A stretch of 33,078 nt of DNA from CAZDHT01 sp964505325 (GTDB lineage Bacteria > Planctomycetota > PUPC01): positions 1 through 33,078 of the forward strand of contig CAZDHT010000028.1 of the NCBI GenBank assembly GCA_964505325.1, read 5' to 3'. This document shows, piece by piece, positions 15,478-23,668 of the stretch. The notes beneath the pieces are model-generated. The model saw only the letters and a program-made list of their open reading frames with translations, was not told where the DNA came from and searched no databases. Each line of letters begins with the position of its first letter. Within the stretch, counting starts at the first letter, position 1. The translations under genes and the position numbers were made by a program.

Positions 15478-18400
15478 ATGCGCAGCTTTCGCCGTTTGAG
15501 GTCCGTCGTCCTCATCGTGGCGGTCTTCTGTTCGTGGTCGGCTGCACCGGCCAAGGCCCAGTCGAGCGGCAAGGCGTGGGAAAACGTCGTCATCGACAAC
15601 AAGACCGGGTACTGGCGCGTTTTCTCGTACTGGCGGACCGCAAAGCTGCTCAGCGCAGACGGTACGTTCAAGCCGATCCGGGAGCCGCTCGGCCGGCAGC
15701 ACAAGAAGGACTCCGACCGCAAGCCGCTCAAGGTGGCCTCGACGGCGGAGCCACCCGCCGATTGGACCACGCCAGCATTTGACCACGACGCCTGGCCCCG
15801 ACAGCACGGGACCTACGGCCCGGCCCCGGACAACAGGGCGACCGAGTGGGAGTCGGGCAATCCGACCGAGCTGGCGATGCTCTGTCTCCGCGGCAAGTTC
15901 GAGGTGAAGAAGCCGCAGGCTATCAAGGACCTCCAGGTCGTCCTCGAATACCACGGCGGGGCCGTGGTGTACATCAACGGGGTGGAGATCAAGCGCGCCC
16001 ATCTGCCGGCCGGCGAGCTGAAGCCCGGCGTTCTGGCCGACAAGTATCCCATCGGCGCCTACGTCAAGCCGGATTTCGAGCGCTGCGAGCAGATCCGCCT
16101 TCGCACGCTGAGGGTGGTGATCCGACCGAACATGGTGAAGAAGGGGATCAACATCGTGGCCGTCGCCATCTACCGCGCGCCCATCAACGAGATCCTGGCC
16201 GACCAGCCCCGGGATCGGCTCGGCCGCGCCAAGCTGGAGTTTTGGTCCCACGCGTGGGTGAAAGGGGCGATGCTGCACTCCGGATGGGGGCTGACTCCAC
16301 GGACGGCGGTGGCGAGCATCGACGAGCCTCTTGTCGTCAAGAAAAAGCCGGGGCGGGACATCCTGAACAACCAGACCGGGTACTGGCGGACGTTCGCGCG
16401 CTGGAAGACGGTCGAACTGATCTCGGACAACGACGAGCCCCGCCCTCTCTTCCAGCCTCCGGGACGAGGGGCGCGGTACGGATCCGGCAAGCCGCGAGCG
16501 GCCTACTCAACTTCGAGACCCCCGTCGCAGTGGGCTAGCCCCGACTTCGACGACAGCGAATGGGCTCGGGTCCGCGGGGCCTTCGGCCCCGGCTGGGGCG
16601 CGTCCAGCGTGTGGGGGCCGGGGAATCCGGCGGCGTTGTCGACGATATGTGTTCGGGGCAAGTTCATGGTGACGAGGCCCGCAGCCTGTGACGACCTTCA
16701 GATCGCGCTGGAGTACCGGGGCGGCGTCGTGGTCTACGTGAACGGAAAGGAATTGAAGCGGCAGCATCTGCCCAAAGGAGAGATCGATCTCGACACGCTC
16801 GCGGCCCCCTGCAAGCCGCCGGCCTATCTCAAGCCGGTTGGCAAGCTCCTGCACCCCATGTACGACCAGAAGACCTACGCCGACCACATCAGGCTCTATC
16901 AGGTGCGCGCGCTCGAAGTGATGATCCCAGCCAGAATGCTCCGGAAGGGCGTGAACGTCGTCGCGATCGAAGTACACCGCGCGCCGGTGCGCGAAATCCT
17001 ACTCACCGGCCGGTATCACAAGCTGTACGCCGGCCGCATTCCGGGGCCGTGGCCGCACGCGGGGCTGATGAAAGCGCAGGTTCGGTCGATGACCCAAAGA
17101 CACGAGGAAGTCCCCCACCCTGGTTGCACCCCGAACCTCAGCCGGCCGGAGGGGGTGCAGGTCTGGAACAGCCGCATCGTGCGGCGAATCGACAAGTGGG
17201 ACTATGGCAATCCGTGCGAGCCGCTCCACGACATCCGTATTGTCGGCGCCCGCGGGGGCAGCTTCGGCGGCCACTTCGCGTTTGGCTGCACCGACCCGGT
17301 CGAGGGCCTGAGGGTCTCCGTTTCCGATCTGAAGTGCCCGGGCGGCACGATCCAGGCTTCCCAGGTCGAGTTGTACTACGAGAAGCAAGAAGGGGACTCG
17401 TTCGCCTGGGGCTTCTCCGGCCGATTCGAGACCCTGTGGCCTACGCCGCCGGCGGCGATTCAGCCGGAGCTCAAGTACGGCGGGTTCGTCCAGCCGATCT
17501 GGCTCAAAATCCGCGTGCCGCGCGGCGCCAAACCGGGCAAGTATGCCGCGACGTTGACGATCAATTACCAGAAAGGGATCCGGGACATCAACTTGAAGCC
17601 GCAGGAGCCGATCAAGGTGCCCCTCGCCCTCCAGGTCCACGACTGGCTCATGCCCCGGCCGCAGGAATATCGTACGTTCATCGACATCATCCAGTCGCCG
17701 GAATCCGTGGCAATGAGGTACAACGTGCCCCAGTGGTCTGCCGCGCACTTCAAGTACATGCAGAAATCGTTCGACCTTCTCGCCGAGATCGGCAACAAGT
17801 GCGTGTATCTGCCGCTGATCACGCGCACGCACTTCGGCAACAGCGAGTCGATCCTTCGCTACGCCAGGCAGAAAGACGGCAGCCTCAAGCCGGATTTCAG
17901 CATCGTCGATCGGTACATGGACTTGGTCGAGAAGACGCAAGGCAAGCCGCTGGTTGTGATCCTGTACCTGTGGGAGCGCTACACGTGTGCGCCCCGGCGG
18001 GACGGAGCGGTCAGCAAGATGGCGCCGCTTGTTACCGAGGTGGACCCGGCCACGGGCAAGACCCGCGAGGTGGCGGTCTCGAAGTTCGGTACGTCCGAGG
18101 GCAAGGCGTTCTGGGGCGCGGTCATCCGGGCCGTTCGCCGGAACATGGCCAAGCGCGGGCTCGGGAAGGCGCTGATGCTGGGGATCCACGGCGACTGGAC
18201 CCGCATCCCGAGGGCCAGCGCCAAGTTCTTCCACGATATCGCGCCGGGAATCCCATGGGTCGACCAAAGCCACGGGCTCCTGGGCTCGGTGAGTGTCGAC
18301 AGGAAGATCAGCGTCCCGGTCGGCTACGCAACCACGGTATGGAACGCGAGGGGACCCCACGATCCAAGGTACGAGGATCCTCGCTACGGCCGCCGGAACT

Positions 18401-18963
18401 ACAGTTGGAAGAACACCCGGCTGGTATGCCAGTTTCATCGCGACCTCCGGCGTCCGAGCCGCAACCTGTTCATGTACCGCAACGCCGCGGAATGGAACAT
18501 CACCGGACACCAGCGCGGCCTGGGCCGGCTCGGGGGCGACTTCTGGAACGTGCTCAAGCGCGGCGAGAAGGTCATCAAGGACTCCCGGCACGCCGCGGGC
18601 CGGACAATCGTGCATCGCTACCCCGACCACAGTTCGTGGTACCAACTCGTCGTGCGGACCAGCTTTTTGGCGACGGGGCCGGACGGGGCGCTGCCCTCCG
18701 TGCACTTCGAGATGTTGCGCGAGGGCGTTCAGAACTGCGAGGCGCGCATCTTCATCGAGAAGGCGCTGCTCGACAAAGACCTGCGGGCCAAGCTGGGTGA
18801 GGATTTGGCCGGCCGGGTGCAGAAGGTCCTTGATGAGCGCACCTGGATGCTCGCCAGCGCGTCGCAGTACGCGCCGTGGTTCTTCGATGCCGGCTTCACC
18901 GACCGGCAGAACAGGCTGTACGCCGCGGCCGCCGAGGTGGCCGCGGCACTGAGCGCCAAGTAG
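15478..18963 (+). CDS. Large secreted protein: duplicated galactose-binding-like domains plus glycosidase-like (DUF4091/GH123-type) barrel
   Basis: 1161 residues. Residues 1-28 are a Sec signal (MRSFRRLRSVVLIVAVFCSW, ending AKAQ). Two homologous modules follow, about 37-270 and 292-525. Each starts with N(K/Q)TGYWR and a W(R/K)T segment, passes a WASP-like stretch, and contains a lectin-like hairpin: GGAVVYINGVEIKR in the first, GGVVVYVNGKELKR in the second. After residue 560 comes a beta-sandwich (WLKIRVPRGAKPGKYAATL, then VPLALQVHDWLMP) and a barrel-like region (FDLLAEIGNKCVYLPLI, DRYMDLVE, LMLGIHGDWTR). The VP..AKPGKY signature preceding a barrel resembles DUF4091 and GH123-type glycosidases. 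It is probably a cell-surface or periplasmic glycan enzyme; catalytic acids are not identified. The ribosome site is weak (GGGG). Confidence 0.7.
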   Translation: MRSFRRLRSVVLIVAVFCSWSAAPAKAQSSGKAWENVVIDNKTGYWRVFSYWRTAKLLSADGTFKPIREPLGRQHKKDSDRKPLKVASTAEPPADWTTPAFDHDAWPRQHGTYGPAPDNRATEWESGNPTELAMLCLRGKFEVKKPQAIKDLQVVLEYHGGAVVYINGVEIKRAHLPAGELKPGVLADKYPIGAYVKPDFERCEQIRLRTLRVVIRPNMVKKGINIVAVAIYRAPINEILADQPRDRLGRAKLEFWSHAWVKGAMLHSGWGLTPRTAVASIDEPLVVKKKPGRDILNNQTGYWRTFARWKTVELISDNDEPRPLFQPPGRGARYGSGKPRAAYSTSRPPSQWASPDFDDSEWARVRGAFGPGWGASSVWGPGNPAALSTICVRGKFMVTRPAACDDLQIALEYRGGVVVYVNGKELKRQHLPKGEIDLDTLAAPCKPPAYLKPVGKLLHPMYDQKTYADHIRLYQVRALEVMIPARMLRKGVNVVAIEVHRAPVREILLTGRYHKLYAGRIPGPWPHAGLMKAQVRSMTQRHEEVPHPGCTPNLSRPEGVQVWNSRIVRRIDKWDYGNPCEPLHDIRIVGARGGSFGGHFAFGCTDPVEGLRVSVSDLKCPGGTIQASQVELYYEKQEGDSFAWGFSGRFETLWPTPPAAIQPELKYGGFVQPIWLKIRVPRGAKPGKYAATLTINYQKGIRDINLKPQEPIKVPLALQVHDWLMPRPQEYRTFIDIIQSPESVAMRYNVPQWSAAHFKYMQKSFDLLAEIGNKCVYLPLITRTHFGNSESILRYARQKDGSLKPDFSIVDRYMDLVEKTQGKPLVVILYLWERYTCAPRRDGAVSKMAPLVTEVDPATGKTREVAVSKFGTSEGKAFWGAVIRAVRRNMAKRGLGKALMLGIHGDWTRIPRASAKFFHDIAPGIPWVDQSHGLLGSVSVDRKISVPVGYATTVWNARGPHDPRYEDPRYGRRNYSWKNTRLVCQFHRDLRRPSRNLFMYRNAAEWNITGHQRGLGRLGGDFWNVLKRGEKVIKDSRHAAGRTIVHRYPDHSSWYQLVVRTSFLATGPDGALPSVHFEMLREGVQNCEARIFIEKALLDKDLRAKLGEDLAGRVQKVLDERTWMLASASQYAPWFFDAGFTDRQNRLYAAAAEVAAALSAK

Positions 18964-19089
18964 CAGCGCGGCGACACAGCCAGCCTTGAGAGGAGAATAT
19001 CGGGGCGCGTGACCCGGGATCGACCTGCGCTGCGCGCTTCAGCGCTGGGACGCGGCCCGTGAAGCGGGGATTCAATCTGGGAGGCAGAA

Positions 19090-21036
19090 ATGAAGACGTT
19101 TTGGCTGACCGTGTTGTGGGCGGGTTCTGCGGTTGCGACGGCGGGGGCTGCCGCGCAGCGTCCAACCGTGCGCCAGGACCGGCCGCGGGTGTTGCTGCGT
19201 GCGAAAGCATGGGACGGCCCGTCTGTCGAGAAGATCCGGAGCTGGCTCGACCGGCCCGAGTACAAGGCCCAGCTCGGCGACTTGGCCAAGCCGGTGGTGG
19301 GCAAGGGCCTGCGATACCTGCTGCTCGATGACCAGGAGGCCGGGAAGCAGGCCGTGGCGTTCCTCAAAAACCTGAAGGTGCCGACGAAGCGATCGAGCCA
19401 ATCACCCACGTATACGGGCGAGACGCTGAATTGGGTCGCCGCCGTCTACGACTGGATGCACGATCATCCCGACTTCGCTCAAGACCGCAAGAACGCCATC
19501 GCGTATCTCGAATGGTGGGGTGACTACTTCCAGCGGTTCCTGAATCCCAAAGGCACGACGCCGTTCTACAGCCGGAACTCCGGCGGGTTGGCCGGGCTGA
19601 CCGCCATCGCCCTGGCCCTGCACGGCGACAGTCCCAAGGCGCAGGGATACCTCGCCCACGCCCAGGACTACCTTCGGACCCAGCTTGGCACCATCCGCCA
19701 GGCCGAGGACGGCGCCACCGGTGGCGCCACCTACGGGCTCTTTCACGAGTTCACCGACCTGGGCCACGTCGCCGCCATGTGGCGCAGCGCCACCGACTGG
19801 GACGCCGCCAAGTGGATCAAGGAGAAGCAAGGCAACTGGCTCGAACGCCAGATGCTCTACCAGGTCTGGATCACCTACCCCAACGGCTTCATCTTTAAAG
19901 ACGGCGACGTGTGGGGCGGGAACTACCGCGACCGCTACGACGCCCGCATGCAGATCGACTCCATCGCCGGAATGTACCACAATGGCTACGGCCGCGCTCA
20001 CGCGCTGGCGATGCGCAAGCGCTGGGGGCCGCAGACGTACTACCACAGCTACGCCTGGATGTTCTACATCTTCAACAACCCGGACATAAAGCCCAAGCCG
20101 CTGGCAGACCTGGGCCGGGCCGAGGTGTTCAGCCCGAAGCTACACGGCTTTGTCTGCTGGCGCAGTTCGTGGAAACCGGACGCGACGGTGATTCATTTCA
20201 AGTGCGGCGACACCGTCGACCACCATGGCACCTACGACCAGGGCAAGTTCGTCGTCTTCAAGCACGCGCCGCTGGCCATCAAGAACGGCCACTACAGCGG
20301 CTACAAGAGCTCGAAGCACTGGTACTACAAGTCGCCGTGGAGCGCCAATGTCGTGATCTTCGACGGCCCGAAGAACCACGGCTACCAGCCGTTCGTGGAT
20401 TTTGACGGCTACGTTTCCTGGAAGGCCTGGAAGACCCGCCGCGACAAGTACAAGCACCCGGCGACGGGTGTGCTGCTGGCCACGGAGGCCAACGACAAGT
20501 TCGCCCGCGCGCTGGGCGACCTCTCCGGCTCGACCTGGCCGACGGGCTCGACCTGGATCCGTGAGCTGGTCTTCCTGGGGTACAAGTACCTGCTCGTGCT
20601 CGACCGGGTGAAACCGGGCGCGGACGTGAAGACCCGCTGGCTGCTGCACAGCATCAACGTGCCGAAGATCGATGGCGCCGGGCGGCTGGCCGTGATCGAC
20701 AACGGTAACGGGCGGCTCTTCTGCCGGACCCTGCTGCCGGCGGGGGCCAAGATGGTCCAAGTGGGCGGGCCGGACAAGGCCTTTGTGCACAAGACCCGGA
20801 GCGGCCAGGAGCGCTCCTGGAAATTGTATAAGGCGAGGAAGCAGGGAACGCGGCTCGGCGCCGGGCGCCTGGACGTTGTGCCGGCGGATGAGACCGCGCC
20901 GTGCGTTTACCTGCACGTCCTCTATCCGACTGACACCGGCACCGAGAACATGCCGGCCTGTTCGGTGGAGAAGAAAGGCGATAGCCTCATCGTCAAGGTC
21001 GCTGAGCTGTCGTACACGTTCAAGAGGGAAAGGTAG
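19090..21036 (+). CDS. Secreted heparinase II/III-like polysaccharide lyase
   Basis: 648 residues, ATG at 19090 behind GGGAGG. The signal peptide is MKTFWLTVLWAGSAVATAGA. The N-terminal two thirds is an alpha-toroid with conserved-looking segments TGETLNWVAAVYDWMHDH and GGATYGLFHE. From about residue 345 the heparinase II/III-like beta-domain begins: WRSSWKPDATVIHFKCGD, VDHHGTYDQGKFVVF and YYKSPWSANVV. The double His after VD corresponds to the catalytic or metal-binding His region of heparinase II and alginate-lyase relatives. It is expected to cleave uronic-acid polysaccharides by beta-elimination in the periplasm. It is 126 bases downstream of the large secreted protein and 3 bases upstream of the GDPD gene, so these are probably one transcript. 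The specific substrate is unknown. Confidence 0.82.
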   Translation: MKTFWLTVLWAGSAVATAGAAAQRPTVRQDRPRVLLRAKAWDGPSVEKIRSWLDRPEYKAQLGDLAKPVVGKGLRYLLLDDQEAGKQAVAFLKNLKVPTKRSSQSPTYTGETLNWVAAVYDWMHDHPDFAQDRKNAIAYLEWWGDYFQRFLNPKGTTPFYSRNSGGLAGLTAIALALHGDSPKAQGYLAHAQDYLRTQLGTIRQAEDGATGGATYGLFHEFTDLGHVAAMWRSATDWDAAKWIKEKQGNWLERQMLYQVWITYPNGFIFKDGDVWGGNYRDRYDARMQIDSIAGMYHNGYGRAHALAMRKRWGPQTYYHSYAWMFYIFNNPDIKPKPLADLGRAEVFSPKLHGFVCWRSSWKPDATVIHFKCGDTVDHHGTYDQGKFVVFKHAPLAIKNGHYSGYKSSKHWYYKSPWSANVVIFDGPKNHGYQPFVDFDGYVSWKAWKTRRDKYKHPATGVLLATEANDKFARALGDLSGSTWPTGSTWIRELVFLGYKYLLVLDRVKPGADVKTRWLLHSINVPKIDGAGRLAVIDNGNGRLFCRTLLPAGAKMVQVGGPDKAFVHKTRSGQERSWKLYKARKQGTRLGAGRLDVVPADETAPCVYLHVLYPTDTGTENMPACSVEKKGDSLIVKVAELSYTFKRER

Positions 21037-21039
21037 CGC

Positions 21040-21807
21040 GTGCTGATCGCCCATCGTGGAGCATCCTGTGATGCCCCGGAGAACACGCTCGCATCGGTCA
21101 ATCTCGCCTGGCAGAGGAACGTGGACGCCGTAGAGGTTGACCTGCGCCTCTCGAAGGACGGATGTGCCGTCGTGATCCACGATGACACCACCAAACGCAC
21201 CGGCGGCAAGAACGCGAAGGTTAAGGAGCAGACCCTCCAGGAACTCAAGCGCCTCGACGTCGGGAGACACAAAGGAGGCCAATGGTCGGACCAGCGGATC
21301 CCCACGTTTGAGGAAGTGCTGAGGACGGTTCCCGAGGACAGGCTGCTGTTTGTCGACATCAAGTGCGGCCCCGAGATATTTCCAGAACTCGATGCCGACA
21401 TCGGAAGGTCTCACGTTCGGCCGGAGCAGGTGGTGCTGATGAGTTTCGAGTTGGACACGGCAGCCGCGGCCAAGAGGCGCCATCCGGAGATCTGCATCCT
21501 GTGGATCTGTGACCCCGCCGGGAGCAGACGTGGTGGGGGCCGGGGCTCCGCGGCCAAAAGGATACTGGCTGCGGCGCGACAGGCCGGGCTGGACGGGCTG
21601 AACGTGAAGGCGCGCAGGACCGTCGACGCGGCGTTCGTTGGGCAACTCAAAGCCGCGGAGATGAAGGTGTTCGTGTGGACGGTGAATCGCCTGGCTGCGG
21701 CAAGGCGGTTCCGGGAGCTGGAAGTCGATGGAATTGTGACCGACCGGCCCGGTTGGCTGGGAGACCGCCTCGAGCCTGCGGCAAAGGGAGGTCCGCAGAC
21801 GAGGTAA
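21040..21807 (+). CDS. Glycerophosphodiester phosphodiesterase family protein
   Basis: 255 residues, GTG start at 21040, three bases after the lyase stop and behind GGGAAAGG inside that gene's end. Family motifs: AHRGASCDAPENT (His5), VEVDLRLSKDG (Glu32, Asp34), VVIHDDTTKRT (His47, the general acid) and the C-terminal FVWTVN with GIVTDRPGW. It hydrolyses glycerophosphodiesters to glycerol-3-phosphate and an alcohol using a divalent metal. There is no signal peptide. Tight coupling to a polysaccharide lyase is unusual; release of glycerol-phosphate substituents from a glycan is one possible link, inferred only from position. A hairpin covers its stop codon. Confidence 0.92.
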   Translation: MLIAHRGASCDAPENTLASVNLAWQRNVDAVEVDLRLSKDGCAVVIHDDTTKRTGGKNAKVKEQTLQELKRLDVGRHKGGQWSDQRIPTFEEVLRTVPEDRLLFVDIKCGPEIFPELDADIGRSHVRPEQVVLMSFELDTAAAAKRRHPEICILWICDPAGSRRGGGRGSAAKRILAAARQAGLDGLNVKARRTVDAAFVGQLKAAEMKVFVWTVNRLAAARRFRELEVDGIVTDRPGWLGDRLEPAAKGGPQTR

Positions 21808-21827
21808 GCATTGCGATGCTGACCTCG
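21800..21827 (+). terminator. Perfect-stem hairpin over the GDPD stop codon
   Basis: CGAGGT pairs with ACCTCG and, inside, AGCAT with ATGCT, separated by one A-G mismatch, closing a TGCG loop. This gives 11 pairs across 28 bases. There is no following T-tract, so it may be a terminator of a factor-assisted type or an RNA 3' end stabiliser. Confidence 0.45.
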
Positions 21828-21859
21828 AAGGCGCACCGAGTCGCGGATCCGGCGAATGC

Positions 21860-21887
21860 TTGACGTCCCGGGCGCCCTAGCTATAAT
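21860..21887 (+). promoter_or_regulatory. Sigma-70 promoter of the carB half gene
   Basis: TTGACG (21860-21865), 16-base spacer, TATAAT (21882-21887). Transcription from about 21894 gives a leader of roughly 55 bases containing a dispersed-repeat arm. Confidence 0.75.
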
Positions 21888-21908
21888 CCCGCACGGTGCC
21901 GTCCGGAC

Positions 21909-21932
21909 AAGGGTCCTGACAACCTTTGCCAC
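21909..21932. repeat. Single arm of the dispersed GGTGTCAGG-type repeat in the carB leader
   Basis: AAGGGTCCTGACAACCTTTG followed by CCAC matches the right arm of the inverted repeat at 8318-8347 apart from one inserted A and one substitution. No second arm is visible nearby. It lies between the carB promoter and its start codon, so it is in the mRNA leader. Confidence 0.7.
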
Positions 21933-21949
21933 CCGTGTAGAGCCTATCT

Positions 21950-23527
21950 ATGAACGACCCCGCATCCGGCAACAACCGGGTCTTGATCCTCGGCGGCGGG
22001 CCGAATCGGATCTGGCAGGGGATCGAGTTCGACTACTGCTGTTGTCACGCCTCGTACGCGCTTCGCGAGCTGGGCTACGAGAGCATCATGGTCAACTCCA
22101 ACCCGGAGACGGTCAGCACCGATTACGACACGTCCACCCGCCTCTATTTCGAGCCGCTGACGCGCGAGGACGTGCTGCACATCGTCGAGCGCGAACGGCC
22201 GCTCGGCGTCATCGTCCAGCTCGGCGGGCAGACGCCGCTCAACCTGGCGGTCCCGCTCGAACGCGCGGGCGTGAACATCCTCGGCACTTCATCCGACAGT
22301 ATCGACCGCGCGGAGAACCGCGAGCGCTTTCGCCGGCTTCTCGAACAGCTCGGCCTCACCCAGGCTCCCAGCGGCACGGCGACCTCGTTCGATGAAGCGA
22401 GGGTCATCGCCGGTGAGGTCGGGTACCCGGTCCTCGTACGGCCGTCGTACGTGCTCGGCGGGCGCGCGATGGTCATCTGCTACGACGACGGCGAACTCGA
22501 AACGTACATGGCCTTGGCCGTGGACGCCTCGCCCGACCATCCCGTGCTGATTGACAAGTTCCTGGAGGACGCCATCGAAGTGGACGTCGATTGCATCGCC
22601 GACGGCGAGACCGTAGTGGTCGGCGGCTACATGGAGCACATCGAGGAGGCCGGTATCCATTCCGGTGACAGCGCGTGCGCCATCCCGCCGATCAGCCTCA
22701 CGCACGCCGTGATCGACGAACTGCGCCGCGAGACCCACGCGCTGGCGAAGGAGCTGGAGGTCCGGGGCCTGATGAACGTTCAGTACGCCATCCGCAACGA
22801 CGTGGTCTACGTACTGGAGGTCAATCCCCGCGCGTCCCGGACAATTCCGTTCGTCAGCAAGACCATCGGGGTCTCGCTCGCTAACCTGGCGACGAAGGTC
22901 ATGTTGGGGAGGACGCTTCGAAAGCTCGGCTTCACTGAGGAGGTGGACGTCGGGCACGTCGCCGTCAAGGAAGCGGTGTTCCCGTTCTCGCGTTTTCCGG
23001 GGGTCGACGCCACGCTTAGCCCGGAGATGAAATCGACCGGCGAAGTGATGGGGATTGACCCGTCTTTCCCGATGGCGTTTGCGAAGGCACAGTTGGCGGC
23101 CGGGCAGGATCTGCCGACGTCCGGTGTCGCGTTCATCAGCGTTCGCGACAGGGACAAGCGTCACATTGTGCCCATCGCGGCCAAGTTCGTCGAGATGGGG
23201 TTCGAGATCCTCGCCACCGCCGGAACCGCCCACGCCCTGAGCCGGATGGACGTGCCGGTCAGGCAGCTCAAGAAAGTGTCCGAGGGCCAGCCGAACATCA
23301 TCGACTGCATCAAGCAAGGCGAGGTCCACCTCATCATCAACACGCCCAGCGGCAAGGTCGGTCGGCGGGACGAGATCCGGATGCGCAGCACGGCGGTGGC
23401 GTACGGCATTCCGCTGGTCACCACGCTCTCTGCCGCCGAGGCCACCGTCGGCGCAATCGATGCCCTCCGCAAAAGGGAATTCCGCGTGAAGAGTCTCCAG
23501 GAATATCACACGGATCTGGGGAAGTAG
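21950..23527 (+). CDS. carB: Carbamoyl-phosphate synthase large chain, stand-alone C-terminal half (split CarB)
   Basis: 525 residues corresponding to the second half (about residues 553-1073) of Escherichia coli CarB. This half phosphorylates carbamate with a second ATP to make carbamoyl phosphate for pyrimidine and arginine synthesis, and carries the allosteric domain. Seen: GGGPNRI and GIEFDYCCCHA at the N-terminus, IMVNSNPETVSTDYD, VQLGGQTPLNLA, RPSYVLGGRAM, MEHIEEAGIHSGDSACAIPP, VLEVNPRASRTIPFVSK, FPGVDATLSPEMKSTGEVMG, then an MGS-like regulatory domain (about 395-525; LATAGTAHAL, IINTPSGK). It begins with its own promoter and ATG, and no N-terminal half lies upstream. Split CarB is known in Aquifex and some methanogens. 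Position 22 is Trp where the signature is normally Gly (PNRIGQG). The ribosome site is weak. Confidence 0.95.
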   Translation: MNDPASGNNRVLILGGGPNRIWQGIEFDYCCCHASYALRELGYESIMVNSNPETVSTDYDTSTRLYFEPLTREDVLHIVERERPLGVIVQLGGQTPLNLAVPLERAGVNILGTSSDSIDRAENRERFRRLLEQLGLTQAPSGTATSFDEARVIAGEVGYPVLVRPSYVLGGRAMVICYDDGELETYMALAVDASPDHPVLIDKFLEDAIEVDVDCIADGETVVVGGYMEHIEEAGIHSGDSACAIPPISLTHAVIDELRRETHALAKELEVRGLMNVQYAIRNDVVYVLEVNPRASRTIPFVSKTIGVSLANLATKVMLGRTLRKLGFTEEVDVGHVAVKEAVFPFSRFPGVDATLSPEMKSTGEVMGIDPSFPMAFAKAQLAAGQDLPTSGVAFISVRDRDKRHIVPIAAKFVEMGFEILATAGTAHALSRMDVPVRQLKKVSEGQPNIIDCIKQGEVHLIINTPSGKVGRRDEIRMRSTAVAYGIPLVTTLSAAEATVGAIDALRKREFRVKSLQEYHTDLGK

Positions 23528-23589
23528 GCGGCGGGAGCAGGGGAGGCAGCGAGATTCCAGGCGCGTGAGCACCCGGTTGCGTTTTTTGC

Positions 23590-23618
23590 TTGTAAGAACG
23601 GCATGGGGTGAATATAAT
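23590..23618 (+). promoter_or_regulatory. Promoter of the EF-G-like gene
   Basis: TTGTAA (23590-23595), 17-base spacer, TATAAT (23613-23618), about 50 bases before the ATG at 23669. Confidence 0.65.
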
Positions 23619-23668
23619 CCCCAACCTCAGGTCGACTCCCGCCTCGGTTGACGCTCTTGGAGGGCCAG

